Shown here: piece after piece, positions 1 through 12,500 of the stretch | Layout: every line of letters begins with the position of its first letter | Numbering within the stretch: position 1 is the stretch's first letter | Assembly: GCF_027744825.2 (NCBI RefSeq) | Contig: NC_071350.1 | Location: forward strand, 1,612,001-1,676,000 | Reading direction: 5' to 3' | DNA from: Synchiropus splendidus | Taxonomy: Eukaryota; Chordata; Actinopteri; Syngnathiformes; Callionymidae | DNA: 64,000 nt | Notes under the pieces: generated by a model | The model's input: the letters and a program-made list of their open reading frames with translations, nothing else | What the model was told of the DNA's origin: nothing | Databases searched by the model: none | Translations under genes and position numbers: made by a program

Positions 1-3000
1 TAGTAGTTGCACATCAAATCTAAGCTGTCTGAAGTGTTTTTCCAGTATTATCAACATTTTTATGTTTGGCGTTCCGGAATCAACCTTATCTCAGGCTCTA
101 AACGCTTTTTTTGCATTGTGCCATAACTTTGGAGGGAAGCTTCAGAACTTGAAATTTTAACCTCCCACTGTAGCAGAGAGGGTCATTCTAGTAGTTGCAC
201 ATCAAATCTAAGCTGTCTGTAGTGTTTTTCGAAAGATATCAACATTTTTATGTTTGGCGTTCCGGATCGCACCTTATTGAAAACGCCTTTTCTGCATTGT
301 GCCATAACTTTGCCGGGAAGCTTCAGAACATGAAATTTTCACCTCCCATTATAGCAGAAAGGGTCTTTCTCATACTTGCACATCAAATCTAAGCTGTCTG
401 AAGTGTTTTTCAAAAGTTATCAACATTTTTATGTTTGGCGTTCGGGAACCCACCTTATCTCAGGCTGTAAACGCGTTTTCTGCATTGTGCCATAACTTTG
501 GAGGGAAGCTTCAGAACATGAAATTTTAACCTGCCACTATAGCAGAAAGGGTTCTTCTAGTCGTTGCACATCAAATCTAACCTGTCTGAAGTGTTTTTCC
601 AAAGTCATCAACATTCTTATGTTTGGCGTTCCGGAATCAACCTTATCTCAGGCTGAAAACGCGTTTTCTGCATTGTGCCATCACTGTGCAGGAATGCTGC
701 AGAATATGAAATTTTCACCTCTCACTATAACAGACAGGGTCTTTCTAGTAGTTGCACATCAAATCTAAGCTGTCTGAAGTGTTTTTCCAAAGTCATCAAC
801 ATTTTTATGTTTGGCGTTCCGGAACCCACCTTTTCTCAGGCTGAAAACGCGTTTTCTGCGTTGTGCCATAACTTTGCCGGGAAGTTTCAGAACATGAAAT
901 TTTAACCTCCCACTATAGTAGAAAGGGTCTTTCTAGTAATTGCACATCAAATGTAAGCTGTCTGAAGTGTTTTTCCAGAGTTATTAACATTCCTATGTTT
1001 GGCGTTCCGGAATCAACCTTATCTCAGGCTAAAAACGCATTTTCTGCATTGTGCCATCACTTTGCAGGAAAGCTGCAGAATATGAAATTTTCACCTCCCA
1101 CTATAGTAGAAAGGATCTTTCTAGTAGTTGCACATCAAATCTAAGCTATCTGAAGTGTTTTTTGAAAGTTATCAACATTTATATGTTTGGCGTTCCGGAA
1201 CCCAGCTTATCTCAAGCTGAAAACGCGTTTTCTGCATTGTGCCATAACTTTGCAGGGAGGCTTCAGAACATGAAATGTTCACCTCCCACTATGGCAGAAA
1301 GGGTCTTTCTAGTAGTTGCACATCAAATCTAAGCTGTCTGAAGTGTTTTTCGAAAGTTAACAACATTTTTATGTTTCGCGTTCCAGAATCCACCTTATCT
1401 CAGGCTGAAAACGCGTTTTCTGCATTGTGCCATAACTTTGCAGGGATGCTTCAGAACATGAAATTTTCAACTCCCACTATAGCAGACAGGGTCTTTCTAG
1501 TAGTTGCATATCAAACCTAAGCATTCTGAAGTGTTTTTCTAAAGTTATCGACATTTTTATGTTTGGCGTTCCGAAACCCACCTTATCTCAAGCTGAAAAC
1601 GCGTTTTCTGCATTGTGCCATAACTTTGCAGGGAAGCTTCAGAACATGAAATTTTCACGTCCCACTATAGTAGAAAAGGTCTTTCTAGTAGTTGCATATC
1701 AAATCTAAGCTGTCTGAAGTGTTTTTCGAAAGTTATCAACATTTTTATGTTTGGCGTTCCGGAACGCACCTTATCTCAAGCTGAAAACGCGTTTTCTGCA
1801 TTGTGCCATAACTTTGCAGGGAGGCTTCAGAACATGAAATTTTAACCTCCCACTGTAGCAGAAAGAGTCCTTCTAGTAGTTGCACATCAAATGTAAGATA
1901 TCTGAAGTGTTTTCACAAAGTTATCAACATTTTTATGTTTGGCGTTCGGGAATCAACCTTATCTGAAGCTGAAAACACGTTTTCTGCAAAGTGCCATAAC
2001 TTTGCAGGGAAGCTTCAGAACATGAAATGTTCACCTCCCACTATAGCAGAAAGGGTCTTTCTCGTAGGTGCACATCAAATCTACGCTGTCTGAAGTGTTT
2101 TTCGAAAGTTATCAACATTTTTATGTTTGGCGTTCCGGAACCCACCTTATCTCAGGCTGAAAACGCGTTTTCGGCATTGTGCCATAACTTTGCAGGGAAG
2201 CTTCAGAACATGAAATTTTCACGTCCCACTAAAAGCAGAAAGGGTCTTTCTTGTAGTTGCACATCAAATCTAAGCTGTCTAAAGCGTTTTTCGAAAGTTA
2301 TCAACATTTTTATGTTTGGCGTTGCGGAACCCACCTTATCTCAAGCTGAAAACGCGTTTTCTGCATTGTGCCATAACTTTGCAGGGAGGCTTCAGAACAT
2401 GAAATGTTCACCTCCCACTATAGCAGAAAGGGTCTTTCTAGTAGTTGCACATCAAATCTAAGATGTCTGAAGTGTTTTCCGAAAGTTATCAACATTTTTA
2501 TGTTTGGCGTTCCGGTATCGACCTTATCTCAGGCTGAAAACGCGTTTTACGCATTGTGCCATAACTTTGCATGGAAGCTTCAGAAAATGAAATTTTCACG
2601 TCCCACTATAGCAGAAAGGGTCTTTCTAGTATTTGCACATCAAATCTAAGCTGTCTGAAGTGTTTTTCCAAAGTTATCAACATTTTTATGTTTGGCGTTC
2701 CGGAATCAACCTTATCTCAGGATGAAAAATCGTTTTCTGCATTGTGCCATAACTTTGCAGCGAAGCTTCCGAACATGAAATTTTCACCTCCCACTATAGC
2801 AGAAAGGGTCTTTCTAGTAGTTGCACATCAAATCTAAGATGTCTGAAGTGTTTTCCGAAAGTTATCAACATTTTTATGTTTGGCGTTCCGGTATCGACCT
2901 TATCTCAGGCTGAAAACGCGTTTTCGGCATTGTGCCATAACTTTGCAGGGAAGCTTCAGAACATGAAATTTTCACGTTCCAATATAGCAGAAAGGGTCTT

Positions 3001-4084
3001 TCTTGTAAGTTGCACATCAAATCTAAGCTGTCTGAAGTGTTTTTCGAAAGTTATCAACATTTTTATGTTTCGCGTACCGGAATCGACCTTATCTCAAGCT
3101 GAAAACGCATTTTCTGCATTGTGCCATAACTTTGCAGGGAAGTTTCAGAACATGAAATGTTCACCTCCCACTACAGCAGAAAGGGTCTTTCTAGTAGTTG
3201 CACATCAAATCTAAGCTGTCTGAAGTGTTTTGCGAAAGTTAACAACATTTTTATGTTTGGCGTTCCAGAATCGACCTTATCTCAGGCTGAAAACGGGTTG
3301 TCTGCATTGTGCCATAACTTTGCATGGAAGCTTCAGAACATGAAATGTTCACCTCCCAATATAGCAGAAAGGGTCTTTCTAGTAGTTGCACATCAAATCA
3401 ATGCTGTCTGAAGTGTTTTTCGAAAGTTATCAACATTTTTATGTTTCGCGTACCGGAATCGACCTTATCTCAAGCTGAAAACGCATTTTCTGCATTGTGC
3501 CATAACTTTGCAGGGAAGTTTCAGAACATGAAATGTTCACCTCCCACTACAGCAGAAAGCGTCTTTCTAGTAGTTGCACATCAAATCTAAGCTGTCTGAA
3601 GTGTTTTTCGAAAGTTAACAACATTTTTATGTTTGGCGTTCCAGAATCGACCTTATCTCAGGCTGAAAACGGGTTGTCTGCATTGTGCCATAACTTTGCA
3701 TGGAAGCTTCAGAACATGAAATGTTCACCTCCCACGATAGCAGAAAGGGTCTTTCTAGTAGTTGCACATCAAATCTAAGCTGTCTGAAGTGTTTTTCGAA
3801 AGTTATCAACATTTTTATGTTTGGCGTTCCGGAATCGACCATATCTCAGGATGAAAGATCGTTTTCTGCATTGTCCCATAACTTTGCAGGGAAGCTTCAG
3901 AACATGAAATTTTCACCTCCCACTATAGCAGAAAGGGTCTTTCGAGTAGTTGCACATCAAATCTAAGCTGTCTGAAGTGTTTTTCCAAAGTTATCAACAC
4001 TTTTATGTTTGGCGTTACGGAATCGACCTTATCTGAGGCTGAAAACATGATTTACGCATTCTGCCATAACTTTGCAGGGAAGCT
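1..4084. repeat. Satellite, diverged 5' block with a local dimer duplication
   Basis: Monomers here differ from each other by many substitutions and small indels; the monomer starting near 249, for instance, lacks about 7 bp of the TCTCAGGC stretch. A 376-bp dimer is duplicated in tandem: the CGCGTACCGGAATCGACC variant near 3073 recurs near 3449, and the frames at 3157 and 3533 repeat with the same shift. No gene is seen. Confidence 0.85.
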
Positions 4085-7000
4085 TCAGAACATGAAATTT
4101 TGATGACCCACTATAGCAGAAAGGGTCTTTCTAGTAGTCTCACATCAAATCTAAGCTGTCTGAAGTGTTTTCCCAAAGGTATCATATTTTTTTGTTTGGC
4201 GTTCCGGAACCCACCTTATCTCAGGCTGAAAACTCGTTTTCTGCATTGTGCCATAACTTTGCAGGGAAGCTTCAGAACATTACATTTTCAACTCCCACTA
4301 TAGCAGAAATGGTCTTTCTTGTAGTTGCACGTCAAATCTAAGCTGTCTGAAGTGTTTTTCCAAAGTTATCAACATTTTTATGTTTGGCATTCCAGAATCG
4401 ACCTTATCTCTGGCTGAAAACGCGTTTTCTGCATTGTGATATAACTTTGCAGAGAAGCTTCAGAACATGAAATTTTAACCTGCCACTATAGCAGAAAGGG
4501 TCCTTCTAGTAGTTGCACATCAAATCTAACCTGTCTGAAGTGTTTTTCCAAAGTTATCAACATTCTTATGTTTGGTGTTCCCGAGCCCGCCTTATCTTAG
4601 GCTGAAATCGCGTTTTCTGCATTGAGCCATAACTTTGCAGTGAAGCTTCAGAACATGAAATTTTCAACTCCCACTATAGCAGAAAGGGTCTTTCTAGTAG
4701 TTGCACGTCAAATGTAAGCTGTCTGAAGTGTTTTTCCAAAGTTGTCAACATTTTTATGTTTGCCGTTCCGAAACCCACCTTATCTCAGGCTCAAAACGCG
4801 TTCTCTGCATTGTGCCATCACTTTGCAGGAAAGCTGTAGAATATGAAATTTTCACCTCCCACTATAGCAGAAAGGGTCTTTCTAGTAGTTGCACAACAAA
4901 TCTAAGCTGTCTGAAGTGTGTTTTCAAAGTTATCATATTTTAATGTTTGGCTTTCCGGAATTGACCTTGTCTCATGCTGAAAGCGAGTTTTCTGCATTGT
5001 GCCATAACTTTCCAGGGAAGCTTCAGAACATGACATTTAAATATCCCACTATAGCAGAAAGGGTTTTTCTAGTAGTTGCACATCAATTCTAAGCTGTCTG
5101 AAGTGTTTTTCCAAAGCTATAAACATTTTTATGTTTGGCGTTCCGGAATCGATCTTATCTCCGGCTGAATACGCGTTTTCTTCATTGTGCCATAACTTTG
5201 CAGGGAATTTTCAGAACATGAAATTTTTACCTCCCACTATAGCAGAAAGGGTCTTTCTAGTAGTTGCACATCAAATCTAAGCTGTCTGAAGTGTTTTTCC
5301 AAAGTTAGCAACATTTTTATGTTAGCCGTTCTGAAATCGACCTTATCTCAGGCTGAAAACGTGTTTTACGCATTGTGCCATAACTTTGCAGGGAAGCTTC
5401 AGAACATGAAATTTTAACCTCCCACTATAGCAGAACGGATCTTTCAAGTAGTTGCACATCAAATCTAAGCTGTCTGAAGTGTTTTTCCAAAGTTATCAAC
5501 ATTTTCATGTTTGGCGTTCCGCAACCCACCTTTTGTCAGGCTGAAAACGCGTTTTCTGCATTGTGCCATAACTTTGCAGCGAAGCATCAGAACATGAAAT
5601 TTTAACCTCCCACTATAGCAGAAAGGGTCTTTCTAGTAGTTGCAAATCAAATCTAAGCTGTCTGAAGTGTTTTTCCAAAGTTAGCAACATTTTTATGTTA
5701 GCCGTTCTGAAATCGACCTTATCTCAGGCTGAAAACGTGTTTTACGCATTGTGCCATAACTTTGCAGGGAAGCTTCAGAACATGGAATTTTCACTACCCA
5801 CTATAGCAGAAAGGGTCTTTCTTGTAGTTGCACATCAAATCTAAGCTGTCTGAAGTGTTTTTCAAAAGTTATCAACATTTTTATGTTTGGCGTTCCGGAA
5901 ACCACCTTATCTCAGGCTGAAAACGCGTTTTCTGCATTGTGCCATAACTTTGCAGGGAAGCTTCAGAACATGAAATTTTGATAACCCACTATAGCAGAAA
6001 GGGTCTTTCTAGTAGTCTCACATCAAATCTAAGCTGTCTGAAGTGTTTTCCCAAAGGTATCATATTTTTTTGTTTGGCGTTCCGGAACCCACCTTATCTC
6101 AGGCTGAAAACTCGTTTTCTGCATTGTGCCATAACTTTGCAGGGAAGCTTCAGAACATTAAATTTTCAACTCCCACTATAGCAGAAATGGTCTTTCTTGT
6201 AGTTGCACGTCAAATCTAAGCTGTCTGAAGTGTTTTTCCAAAGTTATCAACATTTTTATGTTTGGCATTCCAGAATCGACCTTATCTCTGGCTGAAAACG
6301 CGTTTTCTGCATTGTGATATAACTTTGCAGAGAAGCTTCAGAACATGAAATTTTAACCTGCCACTATAGCAGAAAGGGTCCTTCTAGTAGTTGCACATCA
6401 AATCTAACCTGTCTGAAGTGTTTTTCCAAAGTTATCAACATTCTTATGTTTGGTGTTCCCGAGCCCGCCTTATCTTAGGCTGAAATCGCGTTTTCTGCAT
6501 TGAGCCATAACTTTGCAGTGAAGCTTCAGAACATGAAATTTTCAACTCCCACTATAGCAGAAAGGGTCTTTCTAGTAGTTGCACGTCAAATGTAAGCTGT
6601 CTGAAGTGTTTTTCCAAAGTTGTCAACATTTTTATGTTTGCCGTTCCGAAACCCACCTTATCTCAGGCTCAAAACGCGTTCTCTGCATTGTGCCATCACT
6701 TTGCAGGAAAGCTGCAGAATATGAAATTTTCACCTCCCACTATAGCAGAAAGGGTCTTTCTAGTAGTTGCACAACAAATCTAAGCTGTCTGAAGTGTGTT
6801 TTCAAAGTTATCATATTTTAATGTTTGGCTTTCCGGAATTGACCTTGTCTCATGCTGAAAGCGAGTTTTCTGCATTGTGCCATAACTTTCCAGGGAAGCT
6901 TCAGAACATGACATTTAAATATCCCACTATAGCAGAAAGGGTTTTTCTAGTAGTTGCACATCAATTCTAAGCTGTCTGAAGTGTTTTTCCAAAGCTATAA

Positions 7001-9530
7001 ACATTTTTATGTTTGGCGTTCCGGAATCGATCTTATCTCCGGCTGAATACGCGTTTTCTTCATTGTGCCATAACTTTGCAGGGAATTTTCAGAACATGAA
7101 ATTTTTACCTCCCACTATAGCAGAAAGGGTCTTTCTAGTAGTTGCACATCAAATCTAAGCTGTCTGAAGTGTTTTTCCAAAGTTAGCAACATTTTTATGT
7201 TAGCCGTTCTGAAATCGACCTTATCTCAGGCTGAAAACGTGTTTTACGCATTGTGCCATAACTTTGCAGGGAAGCTTCAGAACATGAAATTTTAACCTCC
7301 CACTATAGCAGAACGGATCTTTCAAGTAGTTGCACATCAAATCTAAGCTGTCTGAAGTGTTTTTCCAAAGTTATCAACATTTTCATGTTTGGCGTTCCGC
7401 AACCCACCTTTTGTCAGGCTGAAAACGCGTTTTCTGCATTGTGCCATAACTTTGCAGCGAAGCATCAGAACATGAAATTTTAACCTCCCACTATAGCAGA
7501 AAGGGTCTTTCTAGTAGTTGCAAATCAAATCTAAGCTGTCTGAAGTGTTTTTCCAAAGTTAGCAACATTTTTATGTTAGCCGTTCTGAAATCGACCTTAT
7601 CTCAGGCTGAAAACGTGTTTTACGCATTGTGCCATAACTTTGCAGGGAAGCTTCAGAACATGGAATTTTCACTACCCACTATAGCAGAAAGGGTCTTTCT
7701 TGTAGTTGCACATCAAATCTAAGCTGTCTGAAGTGTTTTTCAAAAGTTATCAACATTTTTATGTTTGGCGTTCCGGAAACCACCTTATCTCAGGCTGAAA
7801 ACGCGTTTTCTGCATTGTGCCATAACTTTGCAGGGAAGCTTCAGAACATGAAATTTTGATAACCCACTATAGCAGAAAGGGTCTTTCTAGTAGTCTCACA
7901 TCAAATCTAAGCTGTCTGAAGTGTTTTCCCAAAGGTATCATATTTTTTTGTTTGGCGTTCCGGAACCCACCTTATCTCAGGCTGAAAACTCGTTTTCTGC
8001 ATTGTGCCATAACTTTGCAGGGAAGCTTCAGAACATTAAATTTTCAACTCCCACTATAGCAGAAATGGTCTTTCTTGTAGTTGCACGTCAAATCTAAGCT
8101 GTCTGAAGTGTTTTTCCAAAGTTATCAACATTTTTATGTTTGGCATTCCAGAATCGACCTTATCTCTGGCTGAAAACGCGTTTTCTGCATTGTGATATAA
8201 CTTTGCAGAGAAGCTTCAGAACATGAAATTTTAACCTGCCACTATAGCAGAAAGGGTCCTTCTAGTAGTTGCACATCAAATCTAACCTGTCTGAAGTGTT
8301 TTTCCAAAGTTATCAACATTCTTATGTTTGGTGTTCCCGAGCCCGCCTTATCTTAGGCTGAAATCGCGTTTTCTGCATTGAGCCATAACTTTGCAGTGAA
8401 GCTTCAGAACATGAAATTTTCAACTCCCACTATAGCAGAAAGGGTCTTTCTAGTAGTTGCACGTCAAATGTAAGCTGTCTGAAGTGTTTTTCCAAAGTTG
8501 TCAACATTTTTATGTTTGCCGTTCCGAAACCCACCTTATCTCAGGCTCAAAACGCGTTCTCTGCATTGTGCCATCACTTTGCAGGAAAGCTGCAGAATAT
8601 GAAATTTTCACCTCCCACTATAGCAGAAAGGGTCTTTCTAGTAGTTGCACAACAAATCTAAGCTGTCTGAAGTGTGTTTTCAAAGTTATCATATTTTAAT
8701 GTTTGGCTTTCCGGAATTGACCTTGTCTCATGCTGAAAGCGAGTTTTCTGCATTGTGCCATAACTTTCCAGGGAAGCTTCAGAACATGACATTTAAATAT
8801 CCCACTATAGCAGAAAGGGTTTTTCTAGTAGTTGCACATCAATTCTAAGCTGTCTGAAGTGTTTTTCCAAAGCTATAAACATTTTTATGTTTGGCGTTCC
8901 GGAATCGATCTTATCTCCGGCTGAATACGCGTTTTCTTCATTGTGCCATAACTTTGCAGGGAATTTTCAGAACATGAAATTTTAACCTCCCACTATAGCA
9001 GAACGGATCTTTCAAGTAGTTGCACATCAAATCTAAGCTGTCTGAAGTGTTTTTCCAAAGTTATCAACATTTTCATGTTTGGCGTTCCGCAACCCACCTT
9101 TTGTCAGGCTGAAAACGCGTTTTCTGCATTGTGCCATAACTTTGCAGCGAAGCATCAGAACATGAAATTTTAACCTCCCACTATAGCAGAAAGGGTCTTT
9201 CTAGTAGTTGCACATCAAATCTAAGCTGTCTGAAGTGTTTTTCCAAAGTTAGCAACATTTTTATGTTAGCCGTTCTGAAATCGACCTTATCTCAGGCTGA
9301 AAACGTGTTTTACGCATTGTGCCATAACTTTGCAGGGAAGCTTCAGAACATGGAATTTTCACTACCCACTATAGCAGAAAGGGTCTTTCTTGTAGTTGCA
9401 CATCAAATCTAAGCTGTCTGAAGTGTTTTTCAAAAGTTATCAACATTTTTATGTTTGGCGTTCCGGAAACCACCTTATCTCAGGCTGAAAACGCGTTTTC
9501 TGCATTGTGCCATAACTTTGCAGGGAAGCT
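4085..9530. repeat. Satellite higher-order repeat, 1878-bp ten-mer, about 2.9 copies
   Basis: Three near-identical copies lie at 4085-5962, 5963-7840 and 7841-9530. Distinctive variants recur at exactly 1878 bp, for example ATGAAATTTTGAT(G/A)ACCC at about 4092, 5970 and 7848, and the ACGTCAAATGTAAG variant near 4707, 6585 and 8463. 1878 bp is ten monomers minus 2 bp. The third copy is 1690 bp long, exactly one monomer (188 bp) shorter, with the loss near 8970. Near identity between copies implies recent block duplication by unequal exchange. Confidence 0.93.
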
Positions 9531-12500
9531 TCAGAACATGACATTTTCACCTCCCACTATAGCATAAAGGGTCTCTCGAGTAGTTGCACATCAAATCTAA
9601 GCTGTCTGAAGTGTTTTTCGGAAGTTATCAACATTTTTAAGTTTGGCGTTCCGGAATCGACCTTATGTGAGGCTGAAAACGCGTTTTCTGCATTGTGCCA
9701 TAACTTTGCAGGGAAGCTTCAGAACATGAAATTTTAACCTCCCACTGTAGCAGAAAGGGTCTTTCTCGTAGTTGCACATCAAATCTAAGCTGTCTGAAGT
9801 GTTTTTCAAAAGTTATCAACATTTTTATGTTTGGCGTTCCGGAATCGATCTTATCTCGGGCTGAATACGCGTTTTCTTCATTGTGCCATAACTTTGCAGG
9901 GAATTTTCAGAACATGAAATTTTCACCTTCCACTATAGCAGAAAGGGTCTTTCTAGTAGTTGCACATCAAATCTAAGCTGTTTGAAGTGTGTTTTCAAAG
10001 TTATCATATTTTTATGTTTGGCTTTCCGGAATTGACCTTGTCTCATGCTGAAAGCGAGTTTTCTGCATTGTGCCATAACTTTGCAGGGAAGCTTCAGAAC
10101 ATGACATTTTCACCTCCCACTATAGCAGAAAGGGTCTTTCTAGTAGTTGCACATCAAATCTAAGCTGTCTGAAGTGTTTTTCCAAAGTTCTCAACATTTT
10201 TATGTTTGGCGTTCTGGAACCCACCTTATCTCAGGCTGAAAACGCCTTATCTGCATTGTGCCATAACTTTGCATAAAGCTTCAGAACATGAAATTTTCAC
10301 CTCCCACTATAGCAGAAAGGGTCTTTCTCGTAGTTGCAGATCAAATCTAAGCTGTCTGAAATGTTTTTCCAAAGTTATCAACATTTTTATGTTTGCCGTT
10401 CTGGAACCCACCTTATCTCAGTCTGAAAACGTGTTTTCTGCATTGTGCCATAACTTTGCAGGGAAGCCTCAGAACATGAAATTTTCACCTACCGCTATAG
10501 CAGAAAGGGTCTTTCTAGTAGTTGCACATCAATTCTAAGCAGTCTGAAGTGTCTTTCATAAGTTATCAACATTTTTATGTTTGGCGTTCCGGAATCAACC
10601 TTATCTCAGGCTGAAAACGCTTTTTCGGCATTGTGCCATAACTTTGCAGGGATGTATCAGTACATGAAATTTTCACCTCCCACAATAGCATATAGGGTCT
10701 TTTTAATAGTTGCACATCAAATCTAGGCTGACTGATGTGTTTTTCCGAAGTTATCAACATTTTTATGTTTGGCGTTCCAGAATCGACCTTATCTCAGGCT
10801 GAAAACGCGTTTTACGCATTGTGCCATAACTTTGCAGGAAAGCTTCAGAACATGAAATTTTCAATTCCCACTAAAGCAGAAAGGGTTTTTCTCCTACTTG
10901 CACATCAAATCTAAGCTGTCTGAAGTGTTTTTTCAAAGTTATCATATTTTTATGTTTGGCGTTCCGTAATTGACCTTGTCTCATGCTGAAAACGCATTTT
11001 CTGCATTGTGCCATAACTTTGCAGGGAAGCTTCAGAACATGAAATTTTCAACTCCCACTATAGCAGAAAGGGTCTTACTGGTAGTTGCACATCAAATCTA
11101 AGCTGTTTGAAGTGTTTTTCCAAAGTTAACACCATTTTTATGTTTGGCGTTCCAGAAACAACCTTATCTCAGGTTGAAAACGCGTTTTTCGCAATTTGCC
11201 CTAACTTTGCAGGAAAGCTTACGAACATGAAATTTTCACCTCCCACTATAGCAGAAAGTGTCTTTCTAGTAGTTGAACATCAAATCTAAGCTGTCTGAAG
11301 TGTTTTTCCAAAGTTATCAACATTTTTATGTTTGGCGTTCTGGAACCCACCTTCTCTCAGGCTGAAAACGCATTTTCTGCATTGTGCCATAACTTTGGAG
11401 GGAAACTTCAGAACATGAAATTTTCACCTCCAACTATAGCAGAAAGGTTCTTTCTAGTAGTTGCACATCAAATCTAAGCTGTTTGAAGTGTTTTTCCAAA
11501 GTTGTCAACATTTTTATGTTTGGCTTTCCGGAATCGACCTTATCTCAGGCTGAAAACGCGTTTCCCGCATTGTGGCATAACTTTTCAGGGATGCTTCAGA
11601 ACATGAAATTTTCACCTCCCACTGTAGCAGAAAGGGTCTTTCTAGTAGTTGCACATCAAATCTAAGCTGTCTGAAGTGTTTTTCCAAAGTTATCAACATT
11701 TTTATGTTTGGCGTCCTGGAACCCTCCTAATCTCAGGCTGAAAACGCGTTTTCTGCATTGTGCCATAACTTTTCAGGGACGCTTCAGAACATGAAATGTT
11801 CGCCTACCACTGTAGCAGAAAGGGTCTTTCTAGTAGTTGCACATCAAATCTAAGCTGTCTGAAGTGTTTTTCGAAAGTTATCAACATTTTTATGTTTGGC
11901 GTTCTGGAACCCACCTTATCTCAGGCTGAAAACGCGTTTTACGCAATTTGCCATAACTTTGCACGAAAGCTTCAGAACATGAAATTTTCACCTCCCACTA
12001 TAGCAGAAAGTGGCTTTCTAGTAGTTGCACATCAAATCTAAGATGTCTGAAGTGTTTTTCCAAAGTTAACACCATTTTTATGTTTGGCGTTCCAGAAACA
12101 ACCTTATCTCAGGCTGAAAACGCGTTTTACACAATTTGCCATAACTTTGCAGGAAAGCTTCAGAACATGAGATTTTTACCTCCCACAATAGCAGAAAGGG
12201 TCTTTCTAGTAGTTGCACATCAAATCTAAGCTGTATGAAGTGTTTTTCCAAAGTTGTCAACATTTTTATGTTTGGCTTTCCGGAATCGACCTTATCTCAG
12301 GCTGAAAACGCGTTTCCTGCATTGTGGCATAACTTTTCAGGGATGCTTCAGAACATGAAATTTTCACCTCCAACTATAGCAGAAAGGTTCTTTCTAGTAG
12401 TTGCACATCAAATCTAAGCAGTTTGAAGTGTTTTTCCAAAGTTAACACCATTTTTATGTTTGGCGTTCCAGAAACAACCTTATCTCAGGCTGAAAACGCG

